Shown here piece by piece: positions 25,334 to 33,755 of a DNA stretch of 64,000 nt. A model generated the notes under the pieces. It did no database searches. It saw nothing but the letters and a program-made list of their open reading frames with translations, and was not told the DNA's origin. Both the position numbers and the translations under genes were made by a program. The stretch spans positions 62,001 to 126,000 of the forward strand of contig NZ_VEDF01000009.1 in NCBI RefSeq assembly GCF_007677725.1. The letters run 5' to 3'. This DNA is from Pseudomonas sp. URMO17WK12:I11. Its GTDB lineage: Bacteria > Pseudomonadota > Gammaproteobacteria > Pseudomonadales > Pseudomonadaceae. Numbering within the stretch: the stretch's first letter is position 1; every line of letters begins with the position of its first letter.

Positions 25334-26422
25334 ATGACGTTCAATCGTCCGCTGTCGGTCATGTGCCTGGGGCTGCTGTTGGTGCTCGCTGGCTGTAGCA
25401 AGGAGGAAGCCCCCGAGATTCTGCCTCGGGTAGGCGTGCAGCAGGTACAGCCTACCGACTTCGCGGCCCGGGTGACCTTGACTGGCGATATTCAGGCGCG
25501 TGTGCAAACCGACCTGTCTTTCCGTGTTGGTGGCAAGATCATCTCCCGCAGTGTCGACGTCGGTGACCACGTCAAGGCCAACCAGGTGCTGGCGCGCCTG
25601 GACCCCAAGGACCTGCAGAACAACGTCGATTCGGCCAAGGCCGAAGTGTTCGCCGCACAGGCACGGGTTACCCAGACCAGTGCCGCCTTCGTGCGCCAAC
25701 AGAAACTGCTGCCCAAGGGCTACACCAGCCGCAGCGAATACGATGCCGCCGAAGCGGCCCTGCGCAGTAATCAGAGCGCGCTCAAGGCCGCCCAGGCGCA
25801 ACTGGCCAGCGCCAACGAGCAGCTGGGCTACACCGCTCTGGTGTCCGAAGCCGATGGCGTGATCACCGAGCGCCAGGCCGAGGTCGGCCAGGTGGTGCAG
25901 GCGACCATGCCGATCTTCGGCCTGGCTCGGGACGGCGATCGCGACGCGGTGTTCAATGTCTACGAATCCCTGCTGGTGGCGCCGCCTGGCGATGCTGGGG
26001 TGGTCGTCAGCCTGCTCGACGATCCCAAGGTCCAGGCGCGCGGCTTCGTGCGCGAGGTCACCCCGACCGTTTCCGCGCAGAGCGGCACCGTGCAGGTCAA
26101 GGTCGGCCTGAAGGACGTGCCTGCCGGTATGCAACTGGGCGCACCGGTGACCGCCACGGTCAACGGACAAGGCCAACCCAGCATCGAGCTGCCCTGGTCA
26201 GCCTTGACCAAGGCGCTGCACGAGCCTGCTGTGTGGGTGGTGGGCGAGGGTGACAAGGCCGAGCTGCGCAAAGTCCAGGTCGCGCGCTACCTGACCGGCA
26301 AAGTGGTCATCGCCAGCGGCTTGCAGGCGGGAGAAACCGTGGTGGTGAGCGGCGGGCAGCTGCTGCATCCGGACATGAAAGTGGAGAGGGTCGCAGCCAA
26401 GGATGGGGGTAAGGCGCCATGA
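25334..26422 (+). CDS. RND efflux membrane-fusion lipoprotein 1 (TriA-like)
   Basis: A periplasmic adaptor of a tripartite efflux pump, 362 aa. The lipobox LLLVLAGCSK shows it is a lipoprotein. The biotinyl-lipoyl-like half motifs flank a coiled coil: VQTDLSFRVGGKIISRSVDVGDHVKANQVLARLDPKDLQ, then a helical hairpin rich in A and Q, then YTALVSEADGVITERQAEVGQVV. ATG 25334 follows AGGGAGCCTGC. Its stop overlaps the start of a second adaptor gene (ATGA). Two different adaptors for one pump are the hallmark of TriABC. Confidence 0.88.
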   Translation: MTFNRPLSVMCLGLLLVLAGCSKEEAPEILPRVGVQQVQPTDFAARVTLTGDIQARVQTDLSFRVGGKIISRSVDVGDHVKANQVLARLDPKDLQNNVDSAKAEVFAAQARVTQTSAAFVRQQKLLPKGYTSRSEYDAAEAALRSNQSALKAAQAQLASANEQLGYTALVSEADGVITERQAEVGQVVQATMPIFGLARDGDRDAVFNVYESLLVAPPGDAGVVVSLLDDPKVQARGFVREVTPTVSAQSGTVQVKVGLKDVPAGMQLGAPVTATVNGQGQPSIELPWSALTKALHEPAVWVVGEGDKAELRKVQVARYLTGKVVIASGLQAGETVVVSGGQLLHPDMKVERVAAKDGGKAP

Positions 26423-27486
26423 CCAAGCCCCTCATGCTATTGCTCGCCGGCCTGCTGCTGGCCGGCTGTGGGCAAGATGAACAGGCCCCGCCGCCCATTC
26501 GTCCGGTGTTGTCGGTCAAGGTCGAGCCCCAGGCCCAAGCCCAGCTCGGACGCTTCGCCGGCAGCATCCAGGCCCGTTATGAAAGCACCTTGGGCTTTCG
26601 GGTCGGCGGGCGTATCGCCCGGCGTTGGCTCGATGTCGGCGCCCAGGTCAAGGCGGGCGACACCTTGGCAACGCTCGATCCGACCGACCAGCAAAATCAG
26701 CTGCGCGCCGCCGAAGGCGATCTGGCCCGGGTCCAGGCGCAATGGATCAACGCCCAGGCCGATGCCCGCCGTCAGCAGCAGCTGTATGACCGCGGCGTGG
26801 GCGCCCAGGCCCAGCTGGACGTTGCCCAGACCAACCTGAAGACCACCGGCGCTTCGCTGGAGCAGGCACGCTCGGCAGTCAGCCAGGCCCGCGATCAGCT
26901 TGATTACAGCACCTTGCGCAGCGACCATGCAGCCGTCATCACCGCCTGGCAGGCCGAGGCCGGGCAGACCGTGACGGCAGGCCAGGCGGTTGTCACCCTG
27001 GCCCGTCCAGATGTGAAGGAAGCGGTGATCGACCTGCCCACTGGCCTTGCCGAGCAATTGGACCGGGGCCTGACCTTCACCGTGGCTTCGCAGCTCGATC
27101 CCACCATCAACACCACCGCCAGCCTGCGCGAACTCGAGCCGCAGGCCGACGCCACCACGCGCACCCGGCGAGCCCGCCTCAGCCTGGCCAGCACCCCGGC
27201 GGCGTTTCATCTGGGCACCGCCATCAGCGTGACCTTGAGTTCGCAGGTGACGCCACGCGCCGAATTGCCGGCCAGCGCCCTGCTCGAGCGGGACGGCAAG
27301 ACACAGGTATGGGTGATCGACCCGCAGCAAAAGACCGTGGCGTTGCGTGACGTCACGCTGATTGCCCGTCGTGGTGACAGCATCGTGGTGGGCGAAGGCC
27401 TGCAGCCGGGTGAGCAGGTGGTCACCGCGGGCGTCAACAGCCTCAAACCTGAGCAGAAGGTCGCTTTCGACGAGGATGCGCAATGA
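26419..27486 (+). CDS. RND efflux membrane-fusion lipoprotein 2 (TriB-like)
   Basis: A second periplasmic adaptor, 355 aa, lipobox LLLAGCGQDE. Segments YESTLGFRVGGRIARRWLDVGAQVKAGDTLATLDPTDQQ and DHAAVITAWQAEAGQTVTAGQAVVTLA form the split lipoyl domain around a coiled coil. It overlaps the first adaptor by four bases and the pump gene by four bases. It is related to, but clearly distinct from, the first adaptor. No outer-membrane channel gene is in the operon. Confidence 0.88.
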   Translation: MTKPLMLLLAGLLLAGCGQDEQAPPPIRPVLSVKVEPQAQAQLGRFAGSIQARYESTLGFRVGGRIARRWLDVGAQVKAGDTLATLDPTDQQNQLRAAEGDLARVQAQWINAQADARRQQQLYDRGVGAQAQLDVAQTNLKTTGASLEQARSAVSQARDQLDYSTLRSDHAAVITAWQAEAGQTVTAGQAVVTLARPDVKEAVIDLPTGLAEQLDRGLTFTVASQLDPTINTTASLRELEPQADATTRTRRARLSLASTPAAFHLGTAISVTLSSQVTPRAELPASALLERDGKTQVWVIDPQQKTVALRDVTLIARRGDSIVVGEGLQPGEQVVTAGVNSLKPEQKVAFDEDAQ

Positions 27487-30400
27487 AAGGAAGCTTCAAC
27501 CTGTCCGAGTGGGCGCTCAAGCACCAGTCGTTCGTCTGGTACCTGATGTTCGTCGGGCTGTTGATGGGGATTTTTTCCTACTTCAACCTCGGCCGTGAAG
27601 AAGACCCTTCATTCACCATCAAGACCATGGTGATCCAGACCCGCTGGCCGGGCGCTACCCAGGACGAGACCCTCTACCAGGTCACCGACCGCATCGAAAA
27701 GAAGCTCGAGGAGCTCGACTCGCTCGACTACGTCAAGAGCTATACCCGCCCGGGCGAGTCCACCGTGTACGTGTACCTGCGTGACACCACCAAGGCCGAG
27801 GACATCCCGCAGATCTGGTACCAGGTGCGCAAGAAGATCCAGGACATTCGCGGCGACTTCCCTTCCGGCATCCAGGGCCCAGGCTTCAACGACGAGTTCG
27901 GTGACGTATTCGGCTCGATCTATGCCTTCACCGCCGACGGCCTGACCATGCGCCAATTGCGCGATTACGTCGAGCGGGCGCGCGCCGAAGTGCGCGAAGT
28001 GCCGAACATCGGCAAGATCGAGATGGTCGGCATTCAGGACGAAGTGCTGTACCTGAATTTCTCGACCCGCAAGCTGGCTGCGCTGGGCATCGACCAGCGC
28101 CAGGTCATGCAGGCCTTGCAGTCGCAGAACGCAGTGACGCCGGCAGGGGTGATCGAAGCAGGGCCGGAGCGCATCTCAGTGCGCACGACTGGCCAGTTCG
28201 CCTCGGAAAAGGACCTGGAGAACGTCAACCTGCGGATCAATGATCGCTTCTTCCGGCTGGCCGACATCGCCGCCATCGAGCGTGGCTATACCGACCCCCC
28301 GGCACCGATGTTCCGCTATGACGGCCAGACCGCCATCGGCCTGGCCATCGGCATGAAAGCCGGCGGCAATATTCAGGTATTCGGCGAAGCCCTGAAGGAA
28401 AAGATGGACCGCATCACCAACGAGCTGCCAGTGGGGGTTGGCGTGCATACCGTCTCCAACCAGGCCGTGGTGGTGAAGAAGGCGGTGGGTGGCTTTACCA
28501 GTGCACTGTTCGAGGCGGTGATCATCGTGCTGGCGGTAAGCTTCGTCAGCCTTGGCGTGCGCGCAGGGCTGGTGGTGGCCTGCTCGATCCCGTTGGTGTT
28601 GGCCATGGTCTTCGTGTTCATGGAATACAGCGGCATCACCATGCAGCGTATTTCCCTGGGTGCGCTGATCATCGCCCTGGGCCTGTTGGTGGATGACGCG
28701 ATGATCACCGTCGAGGTCATGGTCACGCGTCTGGAAATGGGCGAAAGCAAGGAGCAGGCGGCCACGTTCGCCTACACCTCGACGGCCTTCCCGATGCTGA
28801 CCGGGACCTTGGTGACGGTGGCCGGCTTCGTGCCGATCGGCCTTAACGCAAGCTCTGCAGGCGAGTACACCTTCACCCTGTTCGCGGTGATTGCGGTGGC
28901 CTTGCTGGTTTCCTGGGTCGTGGCGGTGTTCTTCGCCCCGGTGCTGGGGGTGCACATTCTCAACAGCAAGAAGATGAAAGCCCACGACGATGAGCCGGGG
29001 CGGGTGGGCCGCGCCTTCGAGCATGGCCTGCTGTGGTGCATGCGCCATCGCTGGCTGACGATCATCGGCACCATCGTGCTGTTCGCCTTGTCAGTGTTCT
29101 GCATGCGCTTCGTGCAGAATCAGTTCTTCCCGTCTTCGGACAGGCCAGAGATTCTGGTTGACCTGAACTTGCCGCAAAACGCCTCGATCAATGAAACCCG
29201 TAAAGTCGTCGATCGCTTCGAGGCGACGCTCAAGGACGATCCCGACATCGAAAGCTGGAGCACCTACATCGGCCAAGGCGCGATCCGCTTCTACCTGCCC
29301 CTGGACCAGCAGCTGCAGAACCCCTATTACGCACAATTGGTCATCGTCAGCAAAGGCCTGGAAGAGCGTGGCGAGCTGATGGCACGCTTGCAAAAGCGCC
29401 TGCACGAGGATTTCGTCGGCATCGGCACCAATGTGCAATCGCTGGAAATGGGCCCGCCGGTCGGTCGGCCGATCCAGTACCGAATCAGCGGCAAGGACAT
29501 TGACCAGGTGCGCAAGCATGCCATCGACCTGGCCACCTTGCTCGACCAGAATCCGCATATCGGTGAGATGATCTACGACTGGAATGAGCCAGGTAAGGTA
29601 CTGCGCATCGAGATCGCCCAGGACAAGGCGCGGCAACTGGGGCTGTCTTCCGAGGACGTGGCCAATGTCATGAACAGCATCGTCACGGGCGTACCGATCA
29701 CCCAGGTCAACGACAACATCTACCTGATCGACGTGGTTGCACGCGCCGAGGACAGCGAACGCGGTTCACCCGACACGCTGCAGAATTTGCAGATACTCAC
29801 CCCCAACGGCACCTCGATCCCGCTTTTGTCGTTCGCAACCGTGCGTTACGAGCTCGAGCAGCCGCTGGTATGGCGTCGCGATCGCAAACCTACCATCACC
29901 CTCAAGGCCTCGGTCAGCGGTGATATCCAGCCCACCGACCTGGTGGCTCAGCTCAAACCGAAGATCGAAGAATTTGCCGGCAAGCTGCCAGTCGGCTACG
30001 AAATCGCCACGGGCGGTACCGTGGAAGAAAGCGGCAAGGCCCAAGGGCCGATTGCCGCGGTGATCCCGCTGATGCTGTTCCTGATGGCGACCTTCCTGAT
30101 GATCCAGCTGCACAGCGTGCAGAAGCTGTTCCTGGTGGTCAGCGTGGCGCCGCTGGGGCTGATCGGCGTGGTGCTGGCCTTGGTGCCAACCGGTACGCCG
30201 CTGGGCTTCGTGGCAATCCTCGGCATCCTCGCGCTGGCCGGCATCATTATTCGCAACTCGGTGATTCTGGTCACGCAGATCGATGAATTCGAGGCGCAAG
30301 GCTATTCACCCTGGGACGCGGTCGTGGAGGCGACCAACCACCGCCGCCGGCCTATCCTGCTCACGGCCGCCGCAGCAAGCCTGGGGATGATTCCGATCGC

Positions 30401-30536
30401 CCGCGAAGTGTTCTGGGGCCCGATGGCCTACGCGATGATCGGCGGGATCATCGTGGCCACGCTGCTGACGCTGTTGTTCCTGCCGGCGTTGTACGTGGCC
30501 TGGTACAAGATTCGCGAGCCGCAGGGGCAGAACTGA
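27483..30536 (+). CDS. RND efflux pump inner-membrane transporter (TriC-like)
   Basis: A 1017-aa resistance-nodulation-division transporter with the usual two repeats of a large periplasmic loop and six helices. The helix-4 proton-relay region reads GALIIALGLLVDDAMITVEVMV with adjacent aspartates. N-terminal features are typical (EEDPSFTIKTMVIQTRWPGAT). Two adaptors precede it, so I compare it with TriC, which needs TriA and TriB. Substrates are unknown; triclosan and detergents are those known for TriABC. A hairpin lies just downstream (30553-30580). Confidence 0.9.
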   Translation: MKGSFNLSEWALKHQSFVWYLMFVGLLMGIFSYFNLGREEDPSFTIKTMVIQTRWPGATQDETLYQVTDRIEKKLEELDSLDYVKSYTRPGESTVYVYLRDTTKAEDIPQIWYQVRKKIQDIRGDFPSGIQGPGFNDEFGDVFGSIYAFTADGLTMRQLRDYVERARAEVREVPNIGKIEMVGIQDEVLYLNFSTRKLAALGIDQRQVMQALQSQNAVTPAGVIEAGPERISVRTTGQFASEKDLENVNLRINDRFFRLADIAAIERGYTDPPAPMFRYDGQTAIGLAIGMKAGGNIQVFGEALKEKMDRITNELPVGVGVHTVSNQAVVVKKAVGGFTSALFEAVIIVLAVSFVSLGVRAGLVVACSIPLVLAMVFVFMEYSGITMQRISLGALIIALGLLVDDAMITVEVMVTRLEMGESKEQAATFAYTSTAFPMLTGTLVTVAGFVPIGLNASSAGEYTFTLFAVIAVALLVSWVVAVFFAPVLGVHILNSKKMKAHDDEPGRVGRAFEHGLLWCMRHRWLTIIGTIVLFALSVFCMRFVQNQFFPSSDRPEILVDLNLPQNASINETRKVVDRFEATLKDDPDIESWSTYIGQGAIRFYLPLDQQLQNPYYAQLVIVSKGLEERGELMARLQKRLHEDFVGIGTNVQSLEMGPPVGRPIQYRISGKDIDQVRKHAIDLATLLDQNPHIGEMIYDWNEPGKVLRIEIAQDKARQLGLSSEDVANVMNSIVTGVPITQVNDNIYLIDVVARAEDSERGSPDTLQNLQILTPNGTSIPLLSFATVRYELEQPLVWRRDRKPTITLKASVSGDIQPTDLVAQLKPKIEEFAGKLPVGYEIATGGTVEESGKAQGPIAAVIPLMLFLMATFLMIQLHSVQKLFLVVSVAPLGLIGVVLALVPTGTPLGFVAILGILALAGIIIRNSVILVTQIDEFEAQGYSPWDAVVEATNHRRRPILLTAAAASLGMIPIAREVFWGPMAYAMIGGIIVATLLTLLFLPALYVAWYKIREPQGQN

Positions 30537-30552
30537 GCGCGCCTCCCGCGTA

Positions 30553-30580
30553 CCTTGGAGCCTATCGGCGGGCTCCAAGG
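30553..30580 (+). terminator. Hairpin after the RND operon
   Basis: A perfect 10-bp stem CCTTGGAGCC/GGCTCCAAGG with an 8-base loop lies 17 bases after the pump gene stop. It is followed by CCGTCTTG, so the T-run is poor, but position fits a terminator. Confidence 0.6.
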
Positions 30581-30627
30581 CCGTCTTGCCCACATCGAAA
30601 TGCCCCTTGAACTTTGGTTATATAAAA

Positions 30628-30652
30628 ATTCTTAAACAGTATTTTTAAGAAT
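30628..30652. promoter_or_regulatory. A+T-rich palindrome upstream of oscA (candidate CysB site)
   Basis: Perfect 9-base arms ATTCTTAAA (30628-30636) and TTTAAGAAT (30644-30652) with a seven-base spacer lie about 90 bases upstream of oscA, inside an A+T-rich tract in GC-rich DNA. Position before a sulfur-starvation operon suggests a LysR-type (CysB) or promoter element; this is inference. Confidence 0.5.
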
Positions 30653-30738
30653 AAACCTGCCTGACTACTATAGCCCTCAAGCCAGGCGCTAATTCCTCCC
30701 ATACCTCAGCCCGGCACCCTACTCCAAGGAGAACGAGC

Positions 30739-30921
30739 ATGAGTGCATCGCTGCGCAGCATCGACGGTCAGGACGAAGCCACCATCCTGCGGGAAATCCA
30801 GAGCGCCCTGCGCGACCTGCGCTTCGGTGCAGTGGAGATCACCGTGCACAACGCCCAGGTGGTGCAGATCGAACGCAAAGAGAAGTTCCGCCTGCAACAG
30901 CCCAACAACAAGGCTGGCTAA
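30739..30921 (+). CDS. oscA: OscA-like small protein (YezD/DUF2292)
   Basis: A 60-aa soluble protein of the YezD/DUF2292 family, here directly upstream of sbp. The family core is ILREIQSALRDLRFGAVEITVHNAQVVQIERKEKFRL. AAGGAGAAC precedes the ATG at good spacing, confirming that this short frame is a gene. In Pseudomonas corrugata the equivalent gene beside sbp was named oscA because mutants use organosulfur compounds poorly and are chromate-sensitive. Its molecular action is not known. It is 51 bases from sbp. Confidence 0.85.
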   Translation: MSASLRSIDGQDEATILREIQSALRDLRFGAVEITVHNAQVVQIERKEKFRLQQPNNKAG

Positions 30922-30972
30922 TTCGTATCCGCGTTTTCACAACTAGAAAAAATGCCAATCGGGAGCTTCACC

Positions 30973-31980
30973 ATGTCCATCCGCCGTTATGCGCTGGCCG
31001 CCCTGGCCAGTGCTGTTTTTGCCGGTTCCGCCGTTGCCAAGGATTACCAGCTGCTGAACGTGTCCTATGACCCGACGCGTGAGCTTTACCAGCAGTACAA
31101 CGCCGAATTCATCAAGCATTGGCAGCAGACTCACCCGGACGATACGGTGAAGATCCAGCAGTCCCACGGTGGTTCGGGCAAGCAAGGTCGTGCGGTGATC
31201 GACGGCCTGCGCGCCGACGTGGTGACCCTGGCCCTGGCCGGTGACATCGACGAAATCGCCAAGCTTGGCAAGACCTTGCCAGAGAACTGGCAGACCCGCC
31301 TGCCGGACGCCAGCACCCCCTACACCTCGACCATCGTGTTCCTGGTGCGCAAGGGCAACCCCAAGGGCATCAAGGACTGGGGCGACCTGATCAAGAAAGA
31401 TGTCTCGGTCATCACGCCCAACCCGAAAACCTCCGGTGGCGCTCGCTGGAACTTCCTGGCGGCCTGGGCCTACGGCCTGAAGGCCGGCGGCAGTGAAGAA
31501 AAAGCCAAGGAATACGTGCAGGAGCTGTTCAAGCACGTCCCTGTGCTGGACACCGGCGCCCGTGGCTCGACCATCACCTTCGTCAACAACGGCCAGGGCG
31601 ATGTATTGCTGGCGTGGGAAAACGAAGCCTTCCTGGCACTCAAGGAAGACGGCGGCAACGACAAGTTCGACATCGTCGTGCCATCGCTGTCCATCCTGGC
31701 CGAACCGCCGGTGGCAGTGGTCGACAAGAACGCCGAGAAAAAAGGCAATACCGAGATTGCCACCGAATACCTCAAGCATCTGTACAGCCCGCAAGGCCAG
31801 AAGATCGCCGCCGAGAACTTCTACCGCCCGCGCGATGAAAAGGTCGCTGCCGAATTCGGCAAGCAGTTCCCGAAACTGGACCTGGTGACCATCGACAAGG
31901 ACTTCGGTGGCTGGAAGACCGCGCAGCCGAAATTCTTCAATGATGGTGGTGTGTTCGACCAGATCTATCAGGCACAGTAA
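30973..31980 (+). CDS. sbp: Sulfate-binding periplasmic protein
   Basis: The periplasmic receptor of the sulfate/thiosulfate importer, 335 aa. The signal peptide is MSIRRYALAALASAVFAGSAVA, and the mature start KDYQLLNVSYDPTRELYQQYN is diagnostic. Other family segments are QSHGGSGKQGRAVIDGLRADVVTLA and NPKTSGGARWNFLAAW. ATG 30973 has GGGAG upstream. A strong hairpin follows, then cysT. Sulfate starvation presumably raises expression together with oscA. Confidence 0.95.
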   Translation: MSIRRYALAALASAVFAGSAVAKDYQLLNVSYDPTRELYQQYNAEFIKHWQQTHPDDTVKIQQSHGGSGKQGRAVIDGLRADVVTLALAGDIDEIAKLGKTLPENWQTRLPDASTPYTSTIVFLVRKGNPKGIKDWGDLIKKDVSVITPNPKTSGGARWNFLAAWAYGLKAGGSEEKAKEYVQELFKHVPVLDTGARGSTITFVNNGQGDVLLAWENEAFLALKEDGGNDKFDIVVPSLSILAEPPVAVVDKNAEKKGNTEIATEYLKHLYSPQGQKIAAENFYRPRDEKVAAEFGKQFPKLDLVTIDKDFGGWKTAQPKFFNDGGVFDQIYQAQ

Positions 31981-32005
31981 GCGCCAGGTTTCAAAAGCCT
32001 GCACC

Positions 32006-32026
32006 GGCCCGGAATGTCTCCGGGCC
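32006..32026 (+). other. Hairpin between sbp and cysT
   Basis: GGCCCGGA/TCCGGGCC, a perfect 8-bp stem with a five-base loop, lies between the binding-protein and permease genes. The lack of a T-run suggests partial read-through and protection of the abundant sbp message. Confidence 0.6.
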
Positions 32027-32050
32027 ACGTGCATTCATCCAGGGATCCTT

Positions 32051-32869
32051 ATGTCGCGTCGTATTTCCCCCGTCATACCCGGCTTCGGGCTGACGCTGGG
32101 TTACACCTTGGTGTACCTCAGCCTGATCGTGCTGATACCGCTGGCTGCAATGTTCATCCACGCTTCGCAGCTGACCTTCGAGCAGTTCTGGAACATCATC
32201 AGTGCGCCGCGGGTGATCGCCGCGCTCAAGCTGAGCTTCGGCACTGCGCTGTTCGCCGCCATCATCAATGGTGTGATCGGTACCCTGCTGGCCTGGGTGC
32301 TGGTGCGCTACACCTTCCCCGGGCGCAAGATCATCGACGCGATGATCGACCTGCCGTTCGCCCTGCCCACCGCCGTTGCCGGTATCGCCCTGACCGCCCT
32401 GTACGCCCCTGCCGGCTGGGTCGGCCAGTTCGCTACCGACCTGGGCTTCAAGATTGCCTACACGCCGTTGGGCATCACCCTGGCGCTGACCTTCGTGACC
32501 CTGCCGTTCGTGGTCCGTACGGTGCAGCCGGTACTGGCCGACATTCCCCGTGAAGTGGAAGAAGCCGCCGCCTGCCTGGGCGCCAAGCCGCTGCAGGTGT
32601 TTCGCCACGTGCTGGCACCGGCGCTGCTGCCGGCCTGGCTGACCGGCTTTGCCCTGGCCTTCGCCCGCGGGGTCGGCGAGTACGGCTCGGTGATCTTCAT
32701 CGCCGGCAACATGCCGATGAAGACCGAAATCCTGCCGTTGCTGATCATGGTCAAGCTCGACCAATACGACTACACCGGCGCCACCGCCATCGGCGTGCTG
32801 ATGCTGGTGGTTTCCTTCATCCTGCTGCTGCTGATCAACCTGCTGCAGCGCCGCATCGAAACCCCGTGA
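32051..32869 (+). CDS. cysT: Sulfate ABC transporter permease CysT
   Basis: One of two pore subunits of the sulfate/thiosulfate importer, 272 aa with about six helices. The EAA loop EVEEAAACLGAKPLQVFRHVLAPALLPAW and the segment FARGVGEYGSVIFIAGNMPM identify CysT. ATG 32051 follows AGGGATCCTT; the upstream in-frame sequence belongs to the sbp 3' region. cysW starts ten bases after the stop. Confidence 0.95.
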   Translation: MSRRISPVIPGFGLTLGYTLVYLSLIVLIPLAAMFIHASQLTFEQFWNIISAPRVIAALKLSFGTALFAAIINGVIGTLLAWVLVRYTFPGRKIIDAMIDLPFALPTAVAGIALTALYAPAGWVGQFATDLGFKIAYTPLGITLALTFVTLPFVVRTVQPVLADIPREVEEAAACLGAKPLQVFRHVLAPALLPAWLTGFALAFARGVGEYGSVIFIAGNMPMKTEILPLLIMVKLDQYDYTGATAIGVLMLVVSFILLLLINLLQRRIETP

Positions 32870-32879
32870 AGGAGGCCGC

Positions 32880-33752
32880 ATGTCCAGTTCGACCTTGAAC
32901 GCAAGCGCCGCTGCCAATGCTGCCCGGCGCGGCAGCGCCACGTCACGGCGCATCCTCATCGGCCTTGGCTGGTTGGTGTTCGCGGTGTTTCTTCTGCTGC
33001 CGCTGGTGATCGTGGTGTCGCAGGCGCTGAAAAATGGCTTCGGCACGTTCTTCGAAGCGATTTTCGAACCTGACGCCCTGTCGGCGCTCAGGCTTACACT
33101 GTTGGCCGTGTTCATCTCGGTCCCCTTGAACCTGCTGTTCGGGGTCAGCGCCGCCTGGTGCGTGAGCAAGTATACGTTTCGTGGCAAGAGCATCCTGGTC
33201 ACGCTGATCGACCTGCCGTTTTCGGTTTCGCCGGTGATCGCAGGCCTGGTCTATGTGCTGATGTTTGGTGCGCAAGGCTTTTTCGGGCCCTGGCTGCAGG
33301 ATCATGACATTCAGATCGTCTTTGCCCTCCCCGGCATCGTCCTGGCCACCATCTTCGTCACCGTGCCGTTCGTGGCCCGTGAACTGATTCCGCTGATGCA
33401 GGAGCAGGGCACGCAGGAGGAAGAAGCAGCGCGCCTGCTGGGTGCCAATGGCTGGCAGATGTTCTGGCATGTGACCTTGCCGAACATCAAGTGGGGCCTG
33501 ATCTACGGCGTGGTGCTGTGTACCGCGCGGGCGATGGGCGAATTCGGCGCGGTGTCGGTGGTTTCGGGGCATATTCGCGGCGTGACCAACACCTTGCCGT
33601 TGCACGTGGAAATCCTCTACAACGAGTACAACCACGTCGCGGCCTTCAGCGTGGCCAGCCTGTTGCTGATCCTGGCGCTCTTCATCCTGCTGCTCAAGCA
33701 GTGGAGCGAGAACCGTATTAACCGCCTGCGCCACAGCGCCGCGGAGGAATGA
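32880..33752 (+). CDS. cysW: Sulfate ABC transporter permease CysW
   Basis: The partner permease, 290 aa. A strong AAGGAGG site precedes the ATG. EAA loop: EEEAARLLGANGWQMFWHVTLPNIKWG; the segment ARAMGEFGAVSVVSGHIRG is typical for CysW. Its Ala/Ser-rich N-terminus (SSSTLNASAAANAARRG) is cytoplasmic. cysA begins three bases after its stop. Confidence 0.95.
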   Translation: MSSSTLNASAAANAARRGSATSRRILIGLGWLVFAVFLLLPLVIVVSQALKNGFGTFFEAIFEPDALSALRLTLLAVFISVPLNLLFGVSAAWCVSKYTFRGKSILVTLIDLPFSVSPVIAGLVYVLMFGAQGFFGPWLQDHDIQIVFALPGIVLATIFVTVPFVARELIPLMQEQGTQEEEAARLLGANGWQMFWHVTLPNIKWGLIYGVVLCTARAMGEFGAVSVVSGHIRGVTNTLPLHVEILYNEYNHVAAFSVASLLLILALFILLLKQWSENRINRLRHSAAEE

Positions 33753-33755
33753 TTC

